NCBI GenBank assembly: GCA_027450145.1 | Contig: DAIDKH010000024.1 | Coordinates: 1-53,805 of the forward strand | Direction of reading: 5' to 3' | Length of the DNA: 53,805 bases | DNA from: Chthonomonadaceae bacterium | Lineage (GTDB): Bacteria; Armatimonadota; Chthonomonadetes; Chthonomonadales; Chthonomonadaceae | Part shown: positions 1 through 8,220 of the stretch, in pieces | Position numbering within the stretch: position 1 is the stretch's first letter | Layout: every line of letters starts with the position of its first letter | Made by a program: the position numbers and the translations under genes | The notes under the pieces: generated by a model | Seen by the model: the letters and a program-made list of their open reading frames with translations, nothing else | What the model was told of the DNA's origin: nothing | Database searches by the model: none

Positions 1-826
1 GGCCTTCCTCTGCTATGGTGATACGCTCCTGGGCATTGGCAGGATCCAAGTAGTAATCGAGTAGCGTTTCAAGGTTTTCGCTAGTATATTCAATATGGGT
101 TTTTCGGTGAACAAACAACGAGGTGAGTTCTTCGTTTCCGGTTTCATTGAATGTAAGGGCACCGCATGCCGGCCCTTCGAATGCGCGCATGTTCGCTTCC
201 CCGCGAATACTATGATTGAACACAATCTTAGCGCGGTTCATAAGGCTTGTATAATCTGGGCCGTAAACTCCAGTCGCGACCAGAACATTGTGGTTGCGTG
301 CGAGACGGGCGATACGGGCCAATAGGGGAGCTCGCCGATGCTGGACTTCGTGGTTCAGGTTACCTATCAGTAAGATATCGATGTCACGCTCAATCGAACC
401 AGGAGGCGTGGTCATGACATGCGTTGTAGGATGTTGAGCCCACAATAGTGCTGATACGGATGGCACTAAGCCGTGCCTTTCAAGTACTGTTCCTCCCGGC
501 TTATCAGAAACCCAAAGGTCGAACATGCCCTTTACAGAATGGATCGCACGGCCCCCGAGGTTCCAGTCGCCAAATACACCTACAGTAAAACACTCGGCCT
601 TATCTATGCCTACAGGCAAAGGGTTATATTCGACAGACCAATGGATGTAGATATCCGGGGGACCACCGGGACAGGAATTCGCGATGTCGTTCCATGACAT
701 CTCTGGAGTCCACTTGAAATGGCCGATGTTATGGTCAAAAAACAGAAATTCGTGCCCGTAACCGCTCAGGCGTCGGTGTTCCAAAATCTGTGGTATGTGG
801 TTTGCAAATCCCAGTAGTATGCGCAT
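1..826 (-). CDS. Glycosyltransferase, CgeB-like (partial, C-terminus outside window)
   Basis: An open frame runs from an ATG at 826 to the left edge without a stop, giving about 275 residues. The N-terminus (MRILLGFANHIPQILEHRR) looks like the opening strand and helix of a GT-B glycosyltransferase. Near residue 215 the segment NMRAFEGPACGALTFNE matches the sugar-nucleotide-binding segment of the CgeB/Glyco_trans_1_2 group, where NMRVFEALACG is usual. The gene starts 9 bases after the stop of the 836-3856 gene on the same strand, so the two are probably cotranscribed. I see no strong ribosome binding site, which fits translational coupling. Substrate is unknown. Modification of a surface glycan or of flagellin (chemotaxis genes lie next door) is only a guess. 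Confidence 0.75.
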   Translation of the reverse strand, partial: MRILLGFANHIPQILEHRRLSGYGHEFLFFDHNIGHFKWTPEMSWNDIANSCPGGPPDIYIHWSVEYNPLPVGIDKAECFTVGVFGDWNLGGRAIHSVKGMFDLWVSDKPGGTVLERHGLVPSVSALLWAQHPTTHVMTTPPGSIERDIDILLIGNLNHEVQHRRAPLLARIARLARNHNVLVATGVYGPDYTSLMNRAKIVFNHSIRGEANMRAFEGPACGALTFNETGNEELTSLFVHRKTHIEYTSENLETLLDYYLDPANAQERITIAEEG

Positions 827-835
827 TTTAGGCCA

Positions 836-3800
836 CTAAACCAGCCTTTCTATTTCACGCGCAATGATTTCCGCCACCTTGGATGGATTGAAGTTATCCT
901 CGAGGCATGTCCGACCTGCCATTCCCCTTATCTTGGCGGTCTGTCGGTCATTGAAAACCTGTTGCATCAATGATTTGAGGTGTGCAAGCGAAGGTTGAGC
1001 CCATTGATGGCCACTGAAAGTAGGTGTCTCCCTGGCAGCTTCTGGACTTACGTCTACAATGTCAAAATCCAACGGAAAAGCACTATCCTGGTTGACAAAC
1101 TCGGTTAATCCGCTCCAGTTTGTGGCGATGACAGGAGTGCCGCACGCCATCGCTTCAAAGAATGGCCGTCCCCAACCTTCACCGTGGGTGGGCAACACAT
1201 AACAATCTGCCGAACGGTAAAGCGCGGGCATAAATGCATCTGGTACACTGGCGTCCTGCAACACAATGTCCGGTATAGAGTTTGTATCACGTTTGAGCTT
1301 GTGGCTTATGAACTCAGCGGCTTCTCCTAACAGGTCGGAGGCAGTTTTGCCGGCCGAGGAATGTACCTGAAGGATCAGTGCAACGTCATCCCTGGTGGTG
1401 AACGAGTCGAGGTAGGCTTCCAGAAGGATGTCCCATCCTTTTCGCAGGCTCCAGTCAAACACTGCCAGAAAGTTGTAGCCGCGCGAACCACTAATGTGCA
1501 TCTTGTCACCGACGGGGCTGAAATGGTCTAAGTTTATCGTGCCCGGTACGATTCTGAGCTTCTCAGGCAGCACGCCGGCGGACGTGAACGTTTGTTGATT
1601 AAACTTGGATGGTACCCACACAGCATCCATTTGATTACATTTGTCCGCCCAGCCGTCGGGAAGCCGGTCAGTTTCAAACATCGTCCGGCCAATGTTCACC
1701 GTCGCAGTAGGATCTGGTTGAAACAATCTGCCAAGCATATGCGAGACTTTTACGTGTCTTGGCCTAATTGGCTGTTGTTGAAGTTCCTGAAGTATTAAGC
1801 GGCGCTCTGGCGTAAGCCCTGCACTCTCATTACTCCAGCGCAACTCGCTTACGTTCGGCCGGTGTCCGCTGTCATATAAGGCGAATAGAAAGCCGCGTGC
1901 CTCATCGGCGTAGCCACTGGGATCGTAGAGCGGTGCATGCCAGACAACAGGCACGGAAGAAATGCACCCCGCAGATTTGTCTGCACCCTCTACCGACGTC
2001 ATCGGAAATGGGTTAGGCATGCCTGCTGCTGTCGCTGCGGCAATAATCTGTTGCTTGAGGGTAAAAACTGCGGCCTTTTCCTGATGCGTGTGCGCGTAGC
2101 GCTCTGCCGCCGACAACTCTGCAGCAGCAACGGTTGGCAGACCGTAGCGTAGCATATCCGTGGCATACTCCAGTCCACCTGTTACTGCATCATGCTCATT
2201 AGCGAGATAGTCGTACTCGCAATCTGGATCGTCCTCAACTGTAACATTAAAGGGTTGTTCTTCGCTCCATGTGACCTGAGTGGTAGTAAGATTGCGAAAG
2301 GTGACCTCAAAGGCCCGTCGGATAAATTCATAGCGATATAGCAGGTAAACGATTGAGCTGCGAAAAGGTGAAATAACGAATGTGCGCCGCTTGAAGTTTA
2401 GGGTTCTGGTATCTTCGTTCCACGTGACCAGCCATCGGTGAGTAGGATGACCGTACACCGTTTCCCATAGCACGTTAGGTGTTTCTAGAAAGCCCTTACG
2501 CGAGATACGCTGAAGCTCAGCACATGCTCGCTCTGGATGTTCTACGTGCTCAAGCACCATTCTACAGCAGGCAACATCGAAGGCATGGTTCCTAAATGGT
2601 AACTGCTGTGCGTCCGCGCATATGAGCGGGCGATCGCGGCGAATGGTGTTGCCTTGCCTGTGAACACCTTCCAGAATATCAAAGTCGACGCTTACATCAG
2701 CCCGCTCTAATGGACGCTGCCCGCCACCGATGTCCACAACTCGATCTTTCAGTTGTATCTCTAGATCCTGAGCAAGACGTCGGTCGTAACCTACAAAGGC
2801 GTAGAACACCTTGCCGCCGAAATTCGACGCGATATCATACTGTTCGTCAGCAGTGGGAGGCAGCAGAACCAAAGACGGCCACACACCGTGCTGTTGAGGT
2901 AAAGCCGCGTTTCGCGAGAAGTCGATCTTGGAAGGCTCAATTTGGCTAGCCCTTTTGAAATGTGAACGTGCCTCCGCGAACCTGCTTAGTAACCAGAGTG
3001 CACATGCGTGTGTGTTGTGCGCTATGGAATTCTCTGGCGCCCACTCGAGGGCCAACTTACTGTAAGAGTAGATTACATCGCCAGGCACACCACCGATGCG
3101 CAGCGCACAAATTGCGTAGTCGAGGCAGGCCTCCGCATATTGATCTGCCACGCTAGGGTCGTAACCTGAGGCGGAATTGGTAACGGAGACATTGAGGGTC
3201 CCGCTCCACTCAATCTGCACCCTAGATACGTTTCTGTATTCATGGTCCCAGCGCCGTCTAAATTCTGGGTCGCTATAATACGCGCCAACAAGCGCATGTT
3301 TCAGTGGTACCCGAGTAAATGGTCGCTGTGTGAGTGCAAGGTAGGCTTTGCCGTCGGATGAGGAAGATGCACTTTTGACAATCCACCTCAAATTGGGAGA
3401 GGCACCCAATAGTGCGGCCATTTCGCTATCACATTCCAGGAATCCGCGCACTGCCACGCGGGACAGCTCCCGACAGAATAATTCGGGATCTTGTGTGCAT
3501 TCCAGCACTCCGCGAACTACTACAACATCAAATTCTCTATCGCCGTACTTTCGAAGAACTACTTCGGGCTTAATTGAGGCATGCAGACCAATGTCATGGT
3601 GATGGTTTGCGAAGGGCAGAGCAGAGCCGCCGGAGAAGAGATCAAGCACTCTCGAATCAGGAGATATTCGTAGTTGATCTCGAAGGAGCTCTGGATCAAG
3701 CGTTGCGTAGTTTTTACCGTTAAAATTAGTTTGTATGGGAACTGACGCGATTTCGGTTTCATGGCCTGCTGGATTGTTACAGAGTTCTCGGCGGTCAATT

Positions 3801-3856
3801 GGCAAAGCTGCGGGATATGCAGACATGGGCGTTTCCTGGCCTGGAATGGCGGACAT
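836..3856 (-). CDS. Multidomain methyltransferase-TPR-methyltransferase-glycosyltransferase
   Basis: This 1006-residue protein has no signal peptide or membrane segment. Residues ~45-165 form a degenerate SAM-methyltransferase-like domain (VLDLFSGGS, then FDVVVVRGVLECTQDP). Residues ~235-310 resemble TPR helices. Residues ~365-480 form a second, better conserved class I methyltransferase domain (RVVDIGGGQRPL; ADAQQLPFRNHAFDVACCRM; LEHVEHPERA). Residues ~645-1006 form a GT4-type glycosyltransferase, with GTINLDHFSP, NFLAVFDWSLRKGWDILLEA and the donor-site segment HGEGWGRPFFEAMACGTPVI. The start is uncertain: a second Met lies at residue 11. The architecture suggests one polypeptide that adds and methylates sugars, as in O-antigen or glycoprotein assembly, but substrates cannot be read from sequence. 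It shares its strand with the adjacent glycosyltransferase and is divergent from the che operon. Confidence 0.8.
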   Translation of the reverse strand: MSAIPGQETPMSAYPAALPIDRRELCNNPAGHETEIASVPIQTNFNGKNYATLDPELLRDQLRISPDSRVLDLFSGGSALPFANHHHDIGLHASIKPEVVLRKYGDREFDVVVVRGVLECTQDPELFCRELSRVAVRGFLECDSEMAALLGASPNLRWIVKSASSSSDGKAYLALTQRPFTRVPLKHALVGAYYSDPEFRRRWDHEYRNVSRVQIEWSGTLNVSVTNSASGYDPSVADQYAEACLDYAICALRIGGVPGDVIYSYSKLALEWAPENSIAHNTHACALWLLSRFAEARSHFKRASQIEPSKIDFSRNAALPQQHGVWPSLVLLPPTADEQYDIASNFGGKVFYAFVGYDRRLAQDLEIQLKDRVVDIGGGQRPLERADVSVDFDILEGVHRQGNTIRRDRPLICADAQQLPFRNHAFDVACCRMVLEHVEHPERACAELQRISRKGFLETPNVLWETVYGHPTHRWLVTWNEDTRTLNFKRRTFVISPFRSSIVYLLYRYEFIRRAFEVTFRNLTTTQVTWSEEQPFNVTVEDDPDCEYDYLANEHDAVTGGLEYATDMLRYGLPTVAAAELSAAERYAHTHQEKAAVFTLKQQIIAAATAAGMPNPFPMTSVEGADKSAGCISSVPVVWHAPLYDPSGYADEARGFLFALYDSGHRPNVSELRWSNESAGLTPERRLILQELQQQPIRPRHVKVSHMLGRLFQPDPTATVNIGRTMFETDRLPDGWADKCNQMDAVWVPSKFNQQTFTSAGVLPEKLRIVPGTINLDHFSPVGDKMHISGSRGYNFLAVFDWSLRKGWDILLEAYLDSFTTRDDVALILQVHSSAGKTASDLLGEAAEFISHKLKRDTNSIPDIVLQDASVPDAFMPALYRSADCYVLPTHGEGWGRPFFEAMACGTPVIATNWSGLTEFVNQDSAFPLDFDIVDVSPEAARETPTFSGHQWAQPSLAHLKSLMQQVFNDRQTAKIRGMAGRTCLEDNFNPSKVAEIIAREIERLV

Positions 3857-4004
3857 AAGATGAATATTCTGGTAATTTTATCGGGTTATCGCGAGACAAA
3901 ATTCAGATTAAAAACCCACATCGCCCGCATGAATACCAGTTTGTAGCTTCCATACCTCAAATGCAGGGTTGCAGTATCCGAAAATTCCTGCCGGAGTGAA
4001 TTAA

Positions 4005-4640
4005 ATGGCTACTATGGAAGCGATTGGGAACCTAAATGCAATTCAGCGCGATGTCATTCGCGAGATAGGGAATATAGGCGCTGGAAATGCTGTGACTGCC
4101 CTGGCGACAATGCTTAACGACAAGATTGAGATGGCTATTCCTACTGTTGGTCTCATGAAACTGTCGGAATTTACTAACATGGTTGGCGGTCCAGAGACAG
4201 TTTCAGTTTGTGTCTATCTACCTGTGGACGGGGAAGCGCCTGGGCATGTTGCATTTTTTACGCCGGAACTTGGAGCACAGACATTGGCCAATAGGCTCCT
4301 TGGGAGAGATTCATCCGAATTGCAGGAATTCGATGACATGGCATGCTCCGCGCTTATGGAAGTGGGTAATATTCTTGCCTCATCCTACCTCATGGCGCTG
4401 TGTGAGCTTACCGGGCTTAACCTGCTCTCCTCTCCGCCGGCACTAGCAATTGACTACACAGCTGCAATTCTTGACTCGTTAGCAGGCTATCTTGCTTACA
4501 CTGATTCGAATGAGGATCAGGCTCTCACCATATTAACTCAGATTCAGGGCTGTGAGCACCTGATTGAAGGCATGTTTTTGTATATTCCTACGGCAGGCAG
4601 TATGCGAACCATGCTGCGAGCCTTAAATATGGAAGGATAA
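4005..4640 (+). CDS. cheC: CheC, CheY-P phosphatase
   Basis: CheC dephosphorylates CheY-P and binds CheD in the adaptation system known from Bacillus and Thermotoga. The 211-residue protein has both phosphatase half-sites of the family. The first is D16-x3-E20-x2-N23 followed by P46, and the second is S115-x3-E119-x2-N122 followed by P145. Both have the 22-residue spacing between Asn and Pro expected for the family. The ATG at 4005 is preceded by CCGGAG at a suitable distance. It is the first gene of a five-gene che operon, and cheD follows after 2 bases. Confidence 0.93.
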   Translation: MATMEAIGNLNAIQRDVIREIGNIGAGNAVTALATMLNDKIEMAIPTVGLMKLSEFTNMVGGPETVSVCVYLPVDGEAPGHVAFFTPELGAQTLANRLLGRDSSELQEFDDMACSALMEVGNILASSYLMALCELTGLNLLSSPPALAIDYTAAILDSLAGYLAYTDSNEDQALTILTQIQGCEHLIEGMFLYIPTAGSMRTMLRALNMEG

Positions 4641-4642
4641 AA

Positions 4643-5203
4643 GTGGACCAGACACAGATGGTAGGGATGGCCGAAATGGCAATTACCTGCTCGGCTGGAG
4701 GAGTGCTGATGGCTCTTGGTCTGGGCAGCTGTGTGGGGGTATGCGTGTATGACTATCACAAGAAGATAGCGGGATTAGCCCACGTCGTTCTACCCGCCAG
4801 CGGCGGACAGTGCGGCAGTGATGGAAAATATGCCGATACAGCAATACCGGCGCTCTTAAAGGCTATGGCAGCAGCAGGCGCAAACGAACGATCACTGCGA
4901 TATGCAATTGTTGGCGGCGCTCAACTGTTTATTGGCGCTTCTACTGGCGCAAGACTGGACATTGGACCGCGCAATGTTGAGGCAGTGCTTGCACTTTTAA
5001 AGGCGAGAAACGCTGCGATACTCGCACAAGATACTGGCGGTAACTCTGGTAGGACAGTGACTGTCTTCGGCGATGGCCGCGTGCGCTTACGAACGCTAGG
5101 CAAAACAGAACGAGACCTAGTAAACCTCAGTGGCGCGGGTAGCGAACGTGGAAGCGCCGGGCTGGCAGGTACAGCCCTTAACGTACATATGGCAGCAGCA
5201 TAA
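4643..5203 (+). CDS. cheD: CheD, chemoreceptor glutamine deamidase
   Basis: CheD deamidates specific glutamines in chemoreceptors and partners with CheC. The family core is visible: LGLGSCVGVCVYD carries the catalytic Cys (C30) and LAHVVLP the catalytic His (H47). The 17-residue spacing equals that of the Thermotoga protein (C27, H44). The third triad residue, a Thr six positions before Cys in the Thermotoga enzyme, is Ala24 here. The start is GTG at 4643, two bases after the cheC stop. ATG codons at residues 6 and 9 are alternatives. At 186 residues it is somewhat longer than many CheDs (~160) because of a C-terminal tail rich in Gly and Ala. Confidence 0.92.
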   Translation: MDQTQMVGMAEMAITCSAGGVLMALGLGSCVGVCVYDYHKKIAGLAHVVLPASGGQCGSDGKYADTAIPALLKAMAAAGANERSLRYAIVGGAQLFIGASTGARLDIGPRNVEAVLALLKARNAAILAQDTGGNSGRTVTVFGDGRVRLRTLGKTERDLVNLSGAGSERGSAGLAGTALNVHMAAA

Positions 5204-5226
5204 CGACCTGTTGAGAGGCAGCATGG

Positions 5227-6123
5227 ATGGATATTGATCGCAAGTTCGAAACTAACCTTTCAGCCGCAAGTGCTACCGCTTCGGTAGATAGTACTCTGGA
5301 AACACCAGATTACGTTTGGTTTAAGCAGCAGATGCTCAAGAAGAGCGGCATAGACTTGAACCAGTACAAGCAGGCACAAATGCATAGGCGTCTTATGGGG
5401 CTTGTTGAGCGGCTTGGCTGTAAGGACTTCAAAGAGTATTTCGAGCGACTGGAGGCCAAGCCAGAGGAATATGCTATTTTTCTGGATCGCATGACAATAA
5501 ATGTATCCGAGCTATTCCGTAACCCAGAGAAGTGGCGGGAGCTGGAGGAGATAATCCTACCAGATATGTTGAGGGCTAAACGACCATTGAAGGTGTGGAG
5601 TGCAGGTTGTTCATATGGCGCCGAACCCTATACTCTTGCGATCATACTTGATAAGCTGTCGCCGGGCGTTAAACATACGATTGATGCCACCGACCTTGAC
5701 AGAACAATACTAGAACGCGCAAAAGCTGGAAGGTTTACGCAGGTGGATATCAAGCAGATTAAGCAACCCGATGTTGCTCGTTATTTCAACGAGAAACCCA
5801 GCGCGGGAGGGATGGCCGATCTGGAGATGCGCTTTGAAGTGAAGGACGAAATTCGGCGGCGAGTGAATTTTCAGCAGCAGAACCTTCTAGCTGATAGGTT
5901 TAACGAGGGCTATGACCTTATTTGCTGCAGAAATGTGGTGATCTATTTTACCGACGAGGCTAAGGACAAACTGTACAAGAGGTTCGCTTCATCACTAAAG
6001 CCATCAGGCGTGTTGTTCGTTGGTGGTACCGAAAGGATATTTGGGTACCAGGACATCGGATTTACGATGCCCGTGCCGTTCTTCTATCGTCGCATGGGTT
6101 CGGCGAACGCGGCTGCTGCTTGA
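5227..6123 (+). CDS. cheR: CheR, chemoreceptor glutamate methyltransferase
   Basis: CheR transfers methyl groups from SAM to receptor glutamates. The order is an N-terminal helical CheR domain (IDLNQYKQAQMHRRL...), then the catalytic domain with the SAM loop VWSAGCSYGAEPYTLAI and the late motif DLICCRNVVIYF. The usual GEEPY of the SAM loop is GAEPY here. The 298-residue length is normal. GAGAGG at 5213-5218 supports the ATG at 5227; an out-of-frame ATG at 5223 is not used. About 25 residues of Ser/Ala/Thr-rich sequence precede the domain. It follows cheD by 23 bases in the che operon. No CheB methylesterase is encoded in the window. Confidence 0.94.
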   Translation: MDIDRKFETNLSAASATASVDSTLETPDYVWFKQQMLKKSGIDLNQYKQAQMHRRLMGLVERLGCKDFKEYFERLEAKPEEYAIFLDRMTINVSELFRNPEKWRELEEIILPDMLRAKRPLKVWSAGCSYGAEPYTLAIILDKLSPGVKHTIDATDLDRTILERAKAGRFTQVDIKQIKQPDVARYFNEKPSAGGMADLEMRFEVKDEIRRRVNFQQQNLLADRFNEGYDLICCRNVVIYFTDEAKDKLYKRFASSLKPSGVLFVGGTERIFGYQDIGFTMPVPFFYRRMGSANAAAA

Positions 6124-6258
6124 GAGGCAGCATTCTAAGATCGATACTGTGTAACTGTGTTCGTTGGTTGAGATAACAACCGACAGTTTGGATACCAATC
6201 TGGTTTGATATTTACATCTGTGAACAATGCAAATGTTCTTCAGGAGGCAAGGACTAAA

Positions 6259-6621
6259 ATGGCCAAACGAGTTTTAATTACGGATGATGCTCTGTTTATG
6301 CGTGTAACGCTTAAAAACATACTGGAAAAGGGTGGGTATGAAGTTGCTGGGGAGGCCTCCAATGGACGCGAGTCGGTTGAGATGTACCAGCAGGTGAAAC
6401 CAGACCTGGTGACCATGGATATTACGATGCCAGAACTGGATGGCATTTCGGCAGTAAGAGAAATCAAAAAGACAGATCCAAATGCGAATATCATCATGTG
6501 TACGGCAATGGGCCAAAAGCAGATGGTGCTTGAAGCTGTCGCAGCAGGAGCAAAGGACTTTATTGTAAAGCCATTCCAGCCAGACAAGGTCATAGAAGCT
6601 CTGCAGAAAATCATAGGCTAA
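6259..6621 (+). CDS. cheY: CheY, single-domain response regulator
   Basis: CheY takes phosphate from CheA and, as CheY-P, acts on the flagellar switch. The 120-residue receiver domain has the acidic pair DD near residues 9-10, the phosphoacceptor Asp in TMDITMPELDG, the Thr in CTAMG and the Lys in DFIVKPFQP. I chose the ATG at 6259 because AGGAGG sits 11 bases upstream and MAKRVLITDDA is the usual CheY start. An upstream in-frame ATG at 6205 would add 18 unrelated residues. It is followed by a hairpin and then cheX. Confidence 0.95.
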   Translation: MAKRVLITDDALFMRVTLKNILEKGGYEVAGEASNGRESVEMYQQVKPDLVTMDITMPELDGISAVREIKKTDPNANIIMCTAMGQKQMVLEAVAAGAKDFIVKPFQPDKVIEALQKIIG

Positions 6622-6635
6622 AAGGTAGGACGCAG

Positions 6636-6665
6636 CCGTGCAGCTGCTATTGCAGCCACGGTTTT
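6636..6665 (+). terminator. Hairpin between cheY and cheX
   Basis: CCGTG (6636-6640) and GCTGC (6643-6647) pair with GCAGC (6652-6656) and CACGG (6657-6661) around a TATT loop, with a CA bulge. A run of four T follows. It could be a weak terminator or attenuator that lowers cheX expression relative to cheY, or an RNA-stability element. Confidence 0.45.
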
Positions 6666-6682
6666 AGGAGCTATATAAAGGC

Positions 6683-7144
6683 ATGAAAGTTCAGTATATT
6701 AATCCATTTGTCGACGCGTCCTTCAAAGTCATTGAAATGGTTTTGAACATGAAGGTTGAAAAGGGACAGCTCGCTATGAGGCCGGCCGTGTTCACTTCAC
6801 AGCAGTGCAACATCATCACTGGTGTTACTGGTAAAGTGGAGGGGCAGGTCATGTATGGCATGAGCCTTATAACAGCCGACAAGGTGGCATCGCAAATGCT
6901 GGGGCAACCAGTTCGTACGTTTGACCAATTGGCGGCTAGTGCAATCGCCGAACTGGGCAACATGATAACAGGTAATGCCTCCGTGCTGCTATCTGAGGCG
7001 GGATATTCGTGTGACATAACTCCACCGTCGATCATACGGGGAACAAATGTCAAGATGTCCACGCTCAACATTCCGGCGCTCGTTGTGCCGTTGTGCATGG
7101 ACTTGGGTGAAATAGAGCTTACTGTGAGCCTGCAGGAGAGGTAA
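6683..7144 (+). CDS. cheX: CheX, CheY-P phosphatase
   Basis: CheX is a dimeric CheY-P phosphatase of the CheC/FliY/CheX family. The 153-residue protein has one active-site half, S86-x3-E90-x2-N93 (SAIAELGNMITGN), in the position expected for CheX, and the family ending with repeated hydrophobic strands. TAGGAG upstream of the ATG at 6683 supports the start. It is the last gene of the che operon, so the operon carries two different CheY-P phosphatases, CheC and CheX. Confidence 0.9.
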   Translation: MKVQYINPFVDASFKVIEMVLNMKVEKGQLAMRPAVFTSQQCNIITGVTGKVEGQVMYGMSLITADKVASQMLGQPVRTFDQLAASAIAELGNMITGNASVLLSEAGYSCDITPPSIIRGTNVKMSTLNIPALVVPLCMDLGEIELTVSLQER

Positions 7145-7195
7145 GTGGTCGGTTCGGGGGGCGCAAGCCTCCCGAGTGGACTAGTGACCGGACCA
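7145..7195. terminator. Hairpin between convergent cheX and OCD genes
   Basis: A GC-rich stem, CGGGGGG (7155-7161) with CCTCCCG (7168-7174, one G-T pair) and a 6-base loop, lies between the two convergent genes. Outer arms GTGGTC and GACCAC can extend it. There is no T-tract on either strand, so factor-independent termination is unproven. Confidence 0.4.
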
Positions 7196-8149
7196 CATGT
7201 CTATTGTGGTACCCAAACCCTCGGCCAGTGCCTTTTGATAGACCACAGCAGCGGTAGCAATATCCTCCAGAGCCACTCCAAGTGATTTGAATAACGTGAT
7301 CTGGGTGCTATCTGACCGCCCTGGATGCTGTCCCGCGGCAATGTTGGAGATCTCCAACACCTGCTCCCATCTAAAGATTCCTTTTTGAAATGGATGAAGG
7401 AAGTCACCGGCTTCCATCTTACACTGGTCAACTGATTCCGCAACAATCAAGTCGCAGCGTCGAATGACGTCTTCGTCGAGCTCCCGCCGTATTAATATGT
7501 TACTTCCGACGGCATTTACGTGGACGCCAGGCGACAACCATGCTCCTTTCAGGACCGGTGTCAGCGAGTTCGTTGCGGTAATGATAATATCCTGATCCTC
7601 AGCACATTCTTGTGGCTCCTCACATGGTGAAACATCCACTCCTAGTAATTCAGTCATGCGTCGCGCGAAGGCAACACGCTTTTCAGCCTTGCGGCTATAA
7701 ACCTTGACTGCGGCAACACTCCGTACGGCGCATATAGCCTGCAGTTGGGTTTCGGCCTGCCATCCGCTCCCGTAGATCCCTACTTTTAAGTCAAGCTCAC
7801 GACGCGCGAGGTATTTTGCTGCGACGCCCGCTGTGGCGCCAGTGCGAATCTGCCCAAGTTTATCAGCCTCAATAATGGCTAGTAAATTGCCGTTGGACGC
7901 GCAGTAGAGCATCACCACGAACCTCGTTCGCGGCGAAAACGACGCGTAGGTCTTTATCCCGAACACATTAAGCCCCATATCCGCTGCCTCCATGGTGTGG
8001 AACGTGCCGGCGGGCAGGTGTAGTCGCTGACGAGGATGTAGGGTAACTTCGCCCATGGACTGGCGCGCGAATGCGCCTTCAACAGCCTGTATGGCCTCCT
8101 CAATACTTAGTAGTTGAGATACATGTTCTTCTGTAAGATAGAGTGTCAT
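7181..8149 (-). CDS. Ornithine cyclodeaminase / mu-crystallin family protein
   Basis: The family contains NAD(P)-dependent ornithine cyclodeaminases, alanine dehydrogenases, ketimine reductases and amino-acid synthases. The protein is about 322 residues, normal for the family. It begins MTLYLTEEHVSQLLSIEEAI, has the Rossmann loop GIYGSGWQAETQL and the conserved GVHVNAVGSN segment. I prefer the ATG at 8149, preceded by AAGAGGAAAGG. An upstream in-frame ATG at 8239 would overlap the larC-like gene and add 30 unrelated residues. The substrate cannot be assigned. The gene is 71 bases downstream of the larC-like gene on the same strand. Confidence 0.85.
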   Translation of the reverse strand: MTLYLTEEHVSQLLSIEEAIQAVEGAFARQSMGEVTLHPRQRLHLPAGTFHTMEAADMGLNVFGIKTYASFSPRTRFVVMLYCASNGNLLAIIEADKLGQIRTGATAGVAAKYLARRELDLKVGIYGSGWQAETQLQAICAVRSVAAVKVYSRKAEKRVAFARRMTELLGVDVSPCEEPQECAEDQDIIITATNSLTPVLKGAWLSPGVHVNAVGSNILIRRELDEDVIRRCDLIVAESVDQCKMEAGDFLHPFQKGIFRWEQVLEISNIAAGQHPGRSDSTQITLFKSLGVALEDIATAAVVYQKALAEGLGTTIDMWSGH

Positions 8150-8220
8150 TGCACTGACCTTTCCTCTTAGCGCTAACCAACCGATATCGTGCGCGGCGAA
8201 GTCGTTCAGAAGGTAACAGG

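Noticed and set aside
7145-7195. tRNA-like sequence because of GGTTCG
   Set aside because: No anticodon arm or acceptor stem with CCA fits; the GC-rich hairpin explains the sequence.
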